NCBI RefSeq assembly: GCF_001183965.1
Contig: NZ_LFZV01000001.1
Location: 2,161,038 to 2,225,037, forward strand
From: Bacillus sp. FJAT-27916
Lineage (GTDB): Bacteria > Bacillota > Bacilli > Bacillales > Pradoshiaceae
Length of the DNA stretch: 64,000 nt
Direction: 5' to 3'
The notes under the pieces: model-generated
Databases searched by the model: none
What the model was told of the DNA's origin: nothing
Seen by the model: only the letters and a program-made list of their open reading frames with translations
Made by a program: the position numbers and the translations under genes
Part shown: positions 21,627 to 30,226 of the stretch, in pieces
How the letters are laid out: each line of letters opens with the position of its first letter
Position numbering within the stretch: the stretch's first letter is position 1

Positions 21627-21793
21627 TCTTAAAGAACCTACAAAACATCAGGAGTGTCTATATCATTCAAACCATCGGGATTATCGATATACTCAGCTAT
21701 TCCTTTATCCAGGAAGGAATGGAAGGATGGTGCCCTCTTTGGCGCATCTTATTTATTTGCGGGTTTATCCCCTCGTTCTATGTTTATGCTTAA
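21587..21793 (+). pseudogene. Remnant of the regulator-linked membrane protein
   Basis: Overlapping the end of the XRE remnant in another frame, the stretch reads KKIQDERLILKNLQNIRSVYIIQTIGIIDILSY and later LWRILFICGFIPSFYVYA. Compact XRE regulators of this type are usually followed by a small two-helix membrane protein that begins this way. Here there is no usable ATG, GTG or TTG at the expected start, and the C-terminus is short, so I call it degenerate. Confidence 0.5.
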
Positions 21794-21870
21794 GAGCAAG
21801 GATAATGGATGAATTTGAGGATGAATAAAAAAGAAGAGGCGGGGACATAAGTATTCCAGCCAAATGATAA

Positions 21871-21922
21871 ACCCGAATGATTAGACGATAAAGGAATAAA
21901 TCTATCGTCTAATCATTCGGGT
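21871..21922 (+). terminator. Perfect 20-bp inverted repeat, terminator-like
   Basis: Arms 21871-21890 and 21903-21922 are perfectly complementary over 20 bases with a 12-base loop, followed by CTTTATTTG. The stem is longer than normal for a terminator and it follows a purine-rich GGCGGGGACATAAG stretch, so it may be a dispersed element and not a gene-specific terminator. Confidence 0.55.
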
Positions 21923-21981
21923 CTTTATTTGTTGTTTTCTATGCATTCGTTGATTGTTGCTTTCTTTGACTAGTGAAATGG

Positions 21982-22093
21982 AGCGAAATGCACTCGACTC
22001 CTGCGGGAAGTAGAGGAAAGGCTGAGACCCCGCAGGCGTAAGTGCCGAGGAGGCTCAAGCCTTCCTCCCCGCGGAAAGCGAGTGCATTTTGCT
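21982..22093. repeat. Palindromic dispersed repeat, copy A (112 bp)
   Basis: Ends AGCGAAATGCACTCG (21982-21996) and CGAGTGCATTTTGCT (22079-22093) are inverted repeats with one mismatch. Inside are CTCCTGCGGG/CCCGCAGG-type and GAGGAAAGGCTGAG/CTCAAGCCTTCCTC arms, so the whole unit folds into a cruciform or hairpin. It is GC-rich relative to its surroundings and codes for nothing. A related unit lies at 50912-51035 in the opposite orientation. Confidence 0.7.
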
Positions 22094-22207
22094 GAATGAA
22101 ACGATTGTATATTTCCAACTGCTGTTGAATAGGAAGAATAAGTGACAATCACTCATTTTTGAAAATCATTTATTCCATTTAGTCCCAAACTCTTTTTTCT
22201 TTTTCTC

Positions 22208-23995
22208 TTACAATGAGGCAAACTCCTCAATCAATTCCCGATACTGTTTCATCGCGTTATTAATTGGCTCAGGCGAGGTCAAATCAACCCCTGCCTTCTT
22301 CAAGAGATCAAGCGGATATTCGGAGCTTCCGCTCTTCAAGAATTCCAGATAGGAGGCTTGAACCTCTTTGTTGCCCTTCAGCAATTCCCCTGCCAAATGA
22401 ATGGCGGAGACAAATCCAGTCGCATATTTGTACACATAGAATGGACGGTAGAAATGCGGGATTCGTGACCAGCCGTATGGTGTTTCTTCCTCTTCTTCTA
22501 CGACATCACCGCTGTAGGCATTCGATAATTGGCCGTATATTTGATTGAAGGATTCCTTATTGAGCGGCTCTCCTTGCTCTGCCTTCTCATGCGTGATTTT
22601 CTCAAACTCACTGAACATAACCTGCGTGAAGAAGGTTCCGTTGAACTGGTCAATAAAGTAATTCAATAAGTATTTCCGTTTCTTCGGATCTGTCGTTTCT
22701 TTTAATAAGTAATGAATTAACAGCACCTCATTTACAGTTGAGGCAACCTCTGCCACAAAGATGGAATAGCCGGCTGAGATTCTTGGCTGATAGGTCGAGG
22801 AATAATAGCTGTGCATCGCATGGCCCATCTCATGAACGAGCGTGAACTGGCTGTCAATATCATCATGATGATTCAACAGGATGAACGGGTGTACCCCATA
22901 AACGCCAAGATTATAGGCACCAGAGCGCTTCCCTGGCGTTTCCCTGACATCGACATAGCGTTTGTCACGGAAGCTGCTGAGGATGCTTAAATACTCCTCA
23001 CCAAGCGGATGAAGTGCCTTTAGCATGTTCTCGTAGGCTTCGTGATAGCTGATATCCTGCTTCACACCTTCTACAAGATCGACACTCAAATCATATGGCT
23101 TCAATTGTTCAAGACCGAGGATTTCCTTTCGAATCTCATTATAACGGTGCTTCGCATCCAAATTCTTTCTGGTCGTTTCAATCAAATTCTCATATACCTC
23201 AACCGGCACCTTATCAGCAAACAATGCCTTCTCAAGTGCCGATGAGTAGTTTCGAATCTTTGTCCGCACAACATTGTTCTTAATATTGGCTGATAAGGTA
23301 GAAGCAATCACGTTCGCATATTGTAGGTACGGCTTGTAATAGGCTTTATAGGCCTCTTTCCGTACATTTCGGTCAGTGTCCTCAATCAGCTTTGAGTACA
23401 TCCCCCTCGTGAGCTCGACCATATCGCCATTGCCGTCAGATACCTCGCCGAACTGAATGTCCGCATTATTAAACATTTGAAAGGTCGTATTCGGAGCAGA
23501 GAAGGTTTCCCCTAATTTCGATAAGAGCTCCTCCTGTTCCTTATTCAAGGTGTGATTCTTATAACGGAACGCATCCCATAAGTCCTTCTCGAAGTACTGG
23601 AGTCCCTCCTGTTCCTTAATATACGTGCGCAACGTCTCTTCATCCAAGCTTAATAAGTACGGCATGAAGAATGCGCCGGCCTCGCTTAACTTCACGCTAA
23701 GCGTACGTGCTTTCGCCAGTAAATTTTGCGCCAATGATTCTCGTGTATCCAAATCACCAAGCAGCATCGCATACACGTATATATTCGTGAAGATGGCATC
23801 TGTCTCTTCATTCTTAGTCAAATAATCAAGTAAGTCCTTGCCATTCTGTATTGCCCCATTATAGGCAGCAATCTCACCGACAAGTCCCTCTACCTGCTGA
23901 TAATCCTTCTCCCAATCGTCTATGCTGGAGTAAAGGTCAGTCAAATCCCATTTCTCATGGTCTGGTACTTCATTGCGATCTTTATACTGTTTCAT
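22208..23995 (-). CDS. pepF: Oligoendopeptidase F
   Basis: 595 residues, the normal PepF length. It is a cytosolic zinc metallopeptidase of family M3 that cuts peptides of roughly 7-17 residues. The zinc motif HEMGH lies at about residues 388-392 (FTLVHEMGHAMHSYYS), with the third ligand glutamate in the following FVAEVASTVNEVLL. AGGAGGCAGCC lies upstream of the ATG. It sits between sirA and tkt, where B. subtilis has no such gene. Confidence 0.93.
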   Translation of the reverse strand: MKQYKDRNEVPDHEKWDLTDLYSSIDDWEKDYQQVEGLVGEIAAYNGAIQNGKDLLDYLTKNEETDAIFTNIYVYAMLLGDLDTRESLAQNLLAKARTLSVKLSEAGAFFMPYLLSLDEETLRTYIKEQEGLQYFEKDLWDAFRYKNHTLNKEQEELLSKLGETFSAPNTTFQMFNNADIQFGEVSDGNGDMVELTRGMYSKLIEDTDRNVRKEAYKAYYKPYLQYANVIASTLSANIKNNVVRTKIRNYSSALEKALFADKVPVEVYENLIETTRKNLDAKHRYNEIRKEILGLEQLKPYDLSVDLVEGVKQDISYHEAYENMLKALHPLGEEYLSILSSFRDKRYVDVRETPGKRSGAYNLGVYGVHPFILLNHHDDIDSQFTLVHEMGHAMHSYYSSTYQPRISAGYSIFVAEVASTVNEVLLIHYLLKETTDPKKRKYLLNYFIDQFNGTFFTQVMFSEFEKITHEKAEQGEPLNKESFNQIYGQLSNAYSGDVVEEEEETPYGWSRIPHFYRPFYVYKYATGFVSAIHLAGELLKGNKEVQASYLEFLKSGSSEYPLDLLKKAGVDLTSPEPINNAMKQYRELIEEFASL

Positions 23996-24196
23996 GTGGC
24001 TGCCTCCTGTTCATTTGTCCATTGTTTATGTATATACATAGATAGGCCCGTATTAGCACAGGTCCCTTATCTCTCTAGTTTACCAATAAAGAGCAAAAAA
24101 CTTACTATACTTGCTTGAAAGATACGATAAGATTTCTATCAATCAAGGGGGTTCCTCATCGCTTAATCTTTTACGAGCAGTTCAGATTGCCTTAAG

Positions 24197-24238
24197 AAAA
24201 AGCCGTCCTGCGGGCTTATACCACGCTGGACGGCTTTT
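24197..24238 (-). terminator. Terminator after tkt
   Basis: AAAAGCCGTCC (24197-24207) and GGACGGCTTTT (24228-24238) pair over 11 bases. It lies 8 bases beyond the tkt stop on the minus strand. Confidence 0.8.
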
Positions 24239-24246
24239 CATCGTGC

Positions 24247-26250
24247 TTATTTCAACATGTCTTTTACGATAGAAACCACATTGGATGGTGTGAAACCGAA
24301 TTTCTCCATCAATAGATCTCCTGGTGCAGATGCACCGAAGCGGTCCATCGTAAGTACGCGGCCTTCATCGCCAGTGTAACGTTCCCAGCCGAAGGAAGTG
24401 CCAAGCTCGATTGCCAAGCGTTTCTTAACGGATTTAGGAAGGACAGATTCCTTGTATTCCGCAGATTGCTCTTCGAAGCGGTCGAAGGACGGGATGCTGA
24501 CAACAGATACATCAATACCTTCACCAGCCAATACGCCTTGGGCTTGAACAGCAAGGCCAACCTCAGAACCGGATGCAAGAAGGATTGCATCTGCTTGGTC
24601 TTTCTTAGCAGGAGATACCACATAGGCACCCTTTTGAACGCCCTCTCCTGCCAATTTAGCAGACAATGGCAATGTCATGAGGTTTTGGCGGGATAGAACA
24701 AGCGCCGTTGGTTTATTCTTGCTAGTAAGCGCCGCTTTCCAAGCCGCCGCCACTTCATTGCTGTCAGCAGGACGGATCAAGGAAACATTCGGCATTGCGC
24801 GCAAGGCCGCAAGATGCTCGATTGGCTCATGTGTCGGACCGTCTTCCCCTACTGCGATACTATCATGTGTGAACACATAAGTAACAGGCAGGTTCATAAG
24901 CGCAGCCAAACGGATAGCTGGACGCAGGTAGTCAGAGAAGACAAAGAATGTACCGCCGTACACATGGAGTCCTCCATGAAGCGCCATACCATTCAACGCA
25001 GCACCCATTCCAAATTCACGTACACCAAACCAAATGTTGCGTCCATCATAAGCTCCTGGAAGGAAATCCTTCTCGCCATTCAGCATCGTTTTGTTTGAAC
25101 CAGCCAAGTCAGCGGAACCTCCGAATAAGGATGGTACATTTTTCGCAATGGCGTTCAGCACTTCGCCGCCGGAATTACGTGTTGCAACAGCCTTGCCTGC
25201 TTCATAAACAGGAATGTCTTTATCCCAGCCTTCTGGAAGCTCACCATTGATAGCTGTTTCAAGCTGAGCAGCAAGCTCTGGATACTCTTCCTTATAGCTT
25301 GCGAATAATTGGTTCCATTCCTCTTCTTTCTTAGCGCCTGTTTCAATAACTGTATCTTTGAATGTCTCATATACTTCTTCAGGTACATAGAAATCTTCTT
25401 CGAATGTCCATTTATAGTATTCTTTCGTCAGCTTCATTTCATCTTCGCCAAGCGGAGCGCCATGCACGGCAGATTTACCGGATTTATTCGGTGCTCCATA
25501 ACCAATAACTGTTTTAACTTCAATCATAGTTGGACGATCAAGATCTGTTTTTGCCTCTTCCAGCGCTTTGGCAATCTCACTCAAATCATTGCCGTCTTCT
25601 ACGCGGATATATTGCCAGCCATACGCCTTAAAGCGGTCCGCTACGCTTTCAGAGAAGCTCATGTTCAATTCCCCATCAAGGGAGATGTCATTTGAATCAT
25701 ATAGAACGACTAAACGGCCAAGCTTCAAGTGTGCAGCCAATGAAGCTGCTTCTGCAGATACGCCTTCCATTAAGTCGCCATCTCCACAGATGCTGTATGT
25801 ATAATGGTCGACTACTTCATAGTTCTCTTTGTTGTAAGTTGCGGCTAAATGACGTTCAGCCATGGCCATCCCAACAGCCATTGCAATCCCTTGTCCTAGT
25901 GGACCAGTCGTTGCTTCAACCCCGCGAGTGTGGCCATATTCCGGGTGGCCAGGTGTTTTAGAATCCCATTGACGGAAATTCTTGATTTCTTCCATATCAA
26001 GTCCATATCCGGATAAGTGAAGAAGACTGTATAAAAGCATGGATCCATGTCCTGCAGACAACACAAAACGGTCACGGTTGAACCATTCTGGATTATTTGG
26101 GTTATGGTTCATGAAACGAGTCCATAATGTGTAGGCCATAGGCGCAGCGCCCATCGGCATCCCTGGGTGACCAGAATTGGCTTTTTCGATTGCATCAATT
26201 GAAAGTGTACGAATAGCTGTAATCGCTAATTGATCCTTTTCAGTAAACAT
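24247..26250 (-). CDS. tkt: Transketolase
   Basis: 667 residues, the usual length. It transfers two-carbon ketol units in the pentose phosphate pathway using thiamine diphosphate. The N-terminal [27 protein letters not shown], the ThDP/Mg site [35 protein letters not shown], and the second-domain motif [20 protein letters not shown] with [16 protein letters not shown] are all complete. AAAGGATG lies upstream. Position next to ynzC, yneB, yneA and lexA is the B. subtilis order. Confidence 0.97.
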   Translation of the reverse strand: MFTEKDQLAITAIRTLSIDAIEKANSGHPGMPMGAAPMAYTLWTRFMNHNPNNPEWFNRDRFVLSAGHGSMLLYSLLHLSGYGLDMEEIKNFRQWDSKTPGHPEYGHTRGVEATTGPLGQGIAMAVGMAMAERHLAATYNKENYEVVDHYTYSICGDGDLMEGVSAEAASLAAHLKLGRLVVLYDSNDISLDGELNMSFSESVADRFKAYGWQYIRVEDGNDLSEIAKALEEAKTDLDRPTMIEVKTVIGYGAPNKSGKSAVHGAPLGEDEMKLTKEYYKWTFEEDFYVPEEVYETFKDTVIETGAKKEEEWNQLFASYKEEYPELAAQLETAINGELPEGWDKDIPVYEAGKAVATRNSGGEVLNAIAKNVPSLFGGSADLAGSNKTMLNGEKDFLPGAYDGRNIWFGVREFGMGAALNGMALHGGLHVYGGTFFVFSDYLRPAIRLAALMNLPVTYVFTHDSIAVGEDGPTHEPIEHLAALRAMPNVSLIRPADSNEVAAAWKAALTSKNKPTALVLSRQNLMTLPLSAKLAGEGVQKGAYVVSPAKKDQADAILLASGSEVGLAVQAQGVLAGEGIDVSVVSIPSFDRFEEQSAEYKESVLPKSVKKRLAIELGTSFGWERYTGDEGRVLTMDRFGASAPGDLLMEKFGFTPSNVVSIVKDMLK

Positions 26251-26393
26251 AGTCAGTCTACATCCTTTCCGATTAACATACTTCAGTCTTACTATAAATG
26301 AAACAAAGTTATATTGACAACATTATTTACCCAATTCTACAGAATTGACAAAAATTTCAACGAAGAGTGGAAGCTCCTACTATCTCTTACCCA

Positions 26394-26624
26394 TTAATGA
26401 AGTCTTTTATTGCGAATTTGCTTAACCTTTTCCGGTGTCACGTCATTTCCTTCTGGGTCAATGATGGTTACTCCCTCAATTGTCTTTCTCATGGAAGCAC
26501 GGAAAGCCTCTAAATATTCAGCGCGCAGCAAGGATTGTTCCTTCGCTTCCTCTGTTGTAAGGCTGCCTTCCTTCGCCTTCTTGGATAATTCATTAATTCG
26601 ATTAATTTTGCTTTTTGGCAGCAT
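26394..26624 (-). CDS. ynzC: YnzC, DUF896 protein
   Basis: 76 residues: [25 protein letters not shown] and [27 protein letters not shown] are the DUF896 signature, a short helical hairpin protein. In B. subtilis the gene is part of the SOS-controlled yneA-yneB-ynzC operon; its function is unknown. ATG at 26624 has AAGGAG upstream; longer in-frame starts lack one. Confidence 0.92.
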   Translation of the reverse strand: MLPKSKINRINELSKKAKEGSLTTEEAKEQSLLRAEYLEAFRASMRKTIEGVTIIDPEGNDVTPEKVKQIRNKRLH

Positions 26625-26700
26625 GTATATTGCTCCTTTTCCTAAAAAATCAATTACTGACATCGTATAGAAAAACCGACACTATTTCAAGAAGTATCTA

Positions 26701-27366
<666 letters not shown>

Positions 27367-27440
27367 CTATAATTTCTTCCTGAGATATGCATGGAAGGCC
27401 GGAACGAATGCCCCGGCCTTCACTAGTTTCATTATAGCGT

Positions 27441-27758
27441 TTATTCTTTATTTGAGTCTGCCAAATGCAGGATATCCGCATTCTTTTCAATCGGAAGGAT
27501 AATCGTTTGGCCTTCTTTAATGTGGGTAGTTTGAAGTTCATTAGCCTCTCGAACCCATTTGACAAATTCCGTCGTAGACATATTCGCATCCTCGTACTGC
27601 TCTGCCATAGCCCATAACGTATCTCCGCTCTCAACCGTCACTTTCACATATTGATCATCGCTCTTTTCAAAATTCGTGACAGTCGCCAATAAAATTAAAA
27701 GAAAAAGTCCAACCGTAAAAATGATGGTATATGAGTAAGAAGACCAAACGTGTTTCAT
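27441..27758 (-). CDS. yneA: SOS cell-division suppressor YneA
   Basis: 105 residues. One transmembrane helix (residues ~8-27, YTIIFTVGLFLLILLATVTNF) is followed by an extracellular LysM domain (VTVESGDTLWAMAEQYED to HIKEGQTIILPI). YneA delays septation while DNA is damaged and is then removed by proteolysis. The ATG at 27758 has GGAGGG ten bases upstream. It is divergent from lexA, and a perfect LexA box lies in its promoter. Confidence 0.93.
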   Translation of the reverse strand: MKHVWSSYSYTIIFTVGLFLLILLATVTNFEKSDDQYVKVTVESGDTLWAMAEQYEDANMSTTEFVKWVREANELQTTHIKEGQTIILPIEKNADILHLADSNKE

Positions 27759-27811
27759 ATGTAAAAATCCCTCCACAAAATAAGAATATATGTTCGCTTT
27801 TCGTAAATTCA

Positions 27812-27840
27812 GTATAAACCGAACAAATGTTTCGTGTCAA
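27812..27840 (-). promoter_or_regulatory. yneA promoter
   Basis: On the minus strand TTGACA (27840-27835), a 17-base spacer and TTATAC (27817-27812). The LexA box at 27820-27833 fills the spacer, so LexA binding would block RNA polymerase directly. Confidence 0.65.
27820..27833 (+). promoter_or_regulatory. LexA box 1
   Basis: CGAACAAATGTTTC matches the Bacillus consensus CGAACRNRYGTTYC at every position. It is centred in the yneA promoter. Confidence 0.85.
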
Positions 27841-27850
27841 CAAGAAAAAT

Positions 27851-27864
27851 CGAACTTATGTTTG
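27851..27864 (+). promoter_or_regulatory. LexA box 2
   Basis: CGAACTTATGTTTG, two departures from the consensus. It overlaps the lexA -35 element, as expected for autorepression. Confidence 0.75.
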
Positions 27865-27890
27865 TACTAGTGTTCCCCTCATGATATAAT
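27862..27890 (+). promoter_or_regulatory. lexA promoter
   Basis: TTGTAC at 27862-27867, 17-base spacer, TATAAT at 27885-27890 with a TG one base upstream. Confidence 0.75.
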
Positions 27891-27922
27891 AACGACAAAG
27901 ATCAGATAAAGAGGTGCGGGAG

Positions 27923-28549
27923 ATGACAACAAAACTATCAAAGCGACAGCAAGATATTTTACTATACATTAAAGAAGAAGTTCGGACGAAGGGGTATCCG
28001 CCTTCCGTAAGGGAGATTGGGGAAGCAGTCGGACTTGCCTCAAGCTCAACCGTTCACGGACACTTAGCTCGGCTGGAAAGCAAGGGACTCATTCGACGTG
28101 ACCCAACGAAACCGCGTGCCATTGAGATTCTTGATATGGATCCGCATGATCATATTCCAAAAGCAAACTCCGTTAGTGTTCCTCTTATTGGTAAGGTTAC
28201 AGCAGGACAGCCTATCACCGCGATCGAGAACATTGAGGAGTACTTCCCACTACCTGAGCATATGGCACCGGCAGATGAGAACGTGTTCATGCTTGAAATC
28301 ATGGGAGACAGTATGATTGAAGCCGGCATCCTTGACGGTGACTATGTGATCGTCCGCCAGCAGCATACGGCCAACAACGGCGAGATTGTCGTCGCTATGA
28401 CCGAGGATGACGAGGCAACCGTTAAACGTTTCTTCAAGGAAGAGAATCATTTCCGCTTACAGCCGGAGAACTCTATGCTAGACCCCATTATCCTTCAAAA
28501 TGTCAGCATTTTAGGAAAAGTCATCGGCCTATACAGAAATATTCACTAA
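27923..28549 (+). CDS. lexA: LexA repressor
   Basis: 208 residues, the master repressor of the SOS response. Winged helix-turn-helix at residues 1-65 ([30 protein letters not shown]), self-cleavage site Ala94-Gly95 in KVTAGQP, catalytic Ser130 in MGDSMIEAG and Lys168 in EATVKRF: all parts needed for RecA-stimulated autocleavage are present. ATG at 27923 has GAGGTG six bases upstream; a GTG three codons earlier is inside that site. Divergent from yneA, with shared LexA boxes. Confidence 0.97.
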   Translation: MTTKLSKRQQDILLYIKEEVRTKGYPPSVREIGEAVGLASSSTVHGHLARLESKGLIRRDPTKPRAIEILDMDPHDHIPKANSVSVPLIGKVTAGQPITAIENIEEYFPLPEHMAPADENVFMLEIMGDSMIEAGILDGDYVIVRQQHTANNGEIVVAMTEDDEATVKRFFKEENHFRLQPENSMLDPIILQNVSILGKVIGLYRNIH

Positions 28550-28556
28550 TCAAGAG

Positions 28557-28582
28557 CCAGCCTATTAAACGGCTGGTTTTTT
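28557..28582 (+). terminator. lexA terminator
   Basis: CCAGCC (28557-28562), GGCTGG (28571-28576), then six T residues. Confidence 0.8.
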
Positions 28583-28650
28583 CCTTCAATTGCTAGATTC
28601 TTAGTAGACTATATGAATGTTTACTAGAGTTTATGCAGCATAACCGCACA

Positions 28651-28679
28651 AAAAAATGCTTGAGATAAGCTCAAGCATT
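28651..28679 (-). terminator. Terminator after the nucleotidyltransferase gene
   Basis: AATGCTTGAG (28655-28664) and CTCAAGCATT (28670-28679) form a perfect 10-bp stem. On the minus strand it runs into TTTTTTGTG, 16 bases beyond the gene stop. Confidence 0.8.
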
Positions 28680-28694
28680 GTGCTTCTTCCTATT

Positions 28695-29405
28695 CTATTT
28701 TCCTAGTGAAAAACCCTCGAACAGCCTTCCGCCATACGGTTCAAGTATACTGGCTGCTGCCCTTTCAATCGGTTTCGTGTCATCCGTTTTATAGAAATGA
28801 TTAAAAGCTTCCATAAAACCATCCGCCAATTCTTTATCATACTGGGACAAAGAGCGAATCATCCATTTAGATGAGCCCGTCCATTGCCTATTTGTCCTAA
28901 GCACAAACTCGCTCAATCGTTCAGCCAGACTCCCAGCGATAAAGATGCGTTCCCCTCGATTTTGACTTCCTGTTAAATCATCCAATAGATCTGTGATAAA
29001 ATACCGCTTGTATGTAATCGTATCCTGTGTCCACACCTCTGGGCCATTCATTAGCAATGCCTTTGCCTCATCCTGAATCTTCTTCAACGCTCCCATATCC
29101 TTCAACACCGTTCCCTCAGCTATCATTCGCGGCAAGGAAGCTCTTCCTTCCCGGCAATCACGCTCGAAAAAAAACTGATAAGAGGTCAAATTATGGACAA
29201 ATACCTCAATTGGCCAGCTAAAATCGATGAACGACTCACGATAAGAGTCCTGGAGACGGTCATCAAAAACGATGATATCCAAATCCGAGGTCTCTGTCAC
29301 TTCCCCGCGAGCAGCGCTGCCGGACAGGATTGCTCCGTGACAATCCGGGAAATATTTCTCGATAATCCTCATAGAAGCAGTTAATGGGGCCAGTCGTTTA
29401 TTCAT
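28695..29405 (-). CDS. Nucleotidyltransferase-domain protein
   Basis: 236 residues. The N-terminus has the polymerase-beta-like nucleotidyltransferase pattern GAILSGSAARGEVTETSDLDIIVFDD: the GS and the D-x-D metal-binding aspartates are present, with a third acidic residue likely in WPIEVFVH. The helical C-terminal half (DDLTGSQNRGERIFIAGSLAERLSEFVLRTN) resembles proteins that adenylylate small molecules or serve as nucleotidyltransferase-type toxins; the substrate is unknown. ATG at 29405 has GGAGGG upstream and overlaps the end of the GNAT gene by 8 bases, so the two are coupled. Confidence 0.75.
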   Translation of the reverse strand: MNKRLAPLTASMRIIEKYFPDCHGAILSGSAARGEVTETSDLDIIVFDDRLQDSYRESFIDFSWPIEVFVHNLTSYQFFFERDCREGRASLPRMIAEGTVLKDMGALKKIQDEAKALLMNGPEVWTQDTITYKRYFITDLLDDLTGSQNRGERIFIAGSLAERLSEFVLRTNRQWTGSSKWMIRSLSQYDKELADGFMEAFNHFYKTDDTKPIERAAASILEPYGGRLFEGFSLGK

Positions 29406-29985
29406 TTCTTTCTCCCTCCGCCTCAGCATCGTACTCCTCTCGCAAAACGGAATACAGCTTCAGATCATGATGTTTTCCCTTAGCGAACAATCCTTTTCGA
29501 ATAATGCCTTCATAGCTCATCCCAGCTTTCTGCATCACCCGCTCAGAGCCTACATTTTCTGTAGAGCATCGAGCCTGGATACGCACTAAATCCATTTCCT
29601 CAAATCCAAACTCAATCACTTTTTTTGCTGCCTCTGTCGTGATGCCTTTTCCCCAGTAATCACGTGATAGGACATAGCCAATCTCCCCCACTCGGTTACG
29701 AATGTCCCATGAGACGAAATCGATTGTCCCAATCAGCTTGCCGTTCTCTTTCCATTCCATTCCCCATGGAGCGAGTTCCTTATTCTCATATTTCCCTAAG
29801 GAAAACTCCATAAATTCTCGGGTATCTTTCAATGATTGATGCGTGTTCCACGTCACGTATTTCGTGACCTTAGGGTCAGAGCCATACTCAAACACATCTT
29901 GCGCGTCGTCCTTCGTCAGCTTTCTCAATAACAGCCGTTCCGTTTCTAAAGCAGGAAATGAACCGAACACATCCTCCACCTTCAC
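29398..29985 (-). CDS. GNAT N-acetyltransferase, RimJ/RimL type
   Basis: About 195 residues. LETERLLLRKLTKDDAQDVFEYGSDPKVTKYVTW is the standard RimJ/RimL opening and EIGYVLSRDYWGKGITTEAAKKVIEFGFEEMDLVRIQARCSTENVGSERVMQKAGMSYEG contains the acetyl-CoA loop and terminal helix. GTG at 29985 is preceded by GAGGTG six bases upstream; other GTG codons nearby are possible starts. It forms a two-gene unit with the nucleotidyltransferase gene. Confidence 0.8.
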   Translation of the reverse strand: MKVEDVFGSFPALETERLLLRKLTKDDAQDVFEYGSDPKVTKYVTWNTHQSLKDTREFMEFSLGKYENKELAPWGMEWKENGKLIGTIDFVSWDIRNRVGEIGYVLSRDYWGKGITTEAAKKVIEFGFEEMDLVRIQARCSTENVGSERVMQKAGMSYEGIIRKGLFAKGKHHDLKLYSVLREEYDAEAEGERNE

Positions 29986-30038
29986 TGCCGTCACCTCACC
30001 CTCTTTTCTCTCATTATAAAATATTTTTGAAAAAACCG

Positions 30039-30079
30039 AAAAAAGCAGCACCCCAAAAATTCATGGAATGCTGCTTTTT
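30039..30079 (-). terminator. Terminator downstream of the helicase gene
   Basis: AAAAAAGCAGCA (30039-30050) and TGCTGCTTTTT (30069-30079). Both strands carry a T-run after the stem. Confidence 0.65.
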
Positions 30080-30184
30080 GTTTATCCCGCATTTACGGAC
30101 CGTAAGACTCCCACTAACCTACAGGATCATCGAGATGCTTTCGTGGGAGGTCAACTGTCCATAAAAGCCCAATTGGCTCAACTA

Positions 30185-30217
30185 ACCATCCACGGGGGAA
30201 AAACACCCACGGATGGT
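30185..30217 (-). other. Stem-loop just after the helicase gene
   Basis: ACCATCC (30185-30191) and GGATGGT (30211-30217) with further G-C pairs inside. It has no T-run; it may protect the 3' end of the mRNA or help the terminator further on. Confidence 0.4.
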
Positions 30218-30226
30218 CGTTTCACT

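Noticed and set aside
24247..26250. Several long open frames antisense to tkt and to the acyl-CoA operon
   Set aside because: They follow from the codon bias of the real genes, lack ribosome sites and have no recognisable protein sequence.
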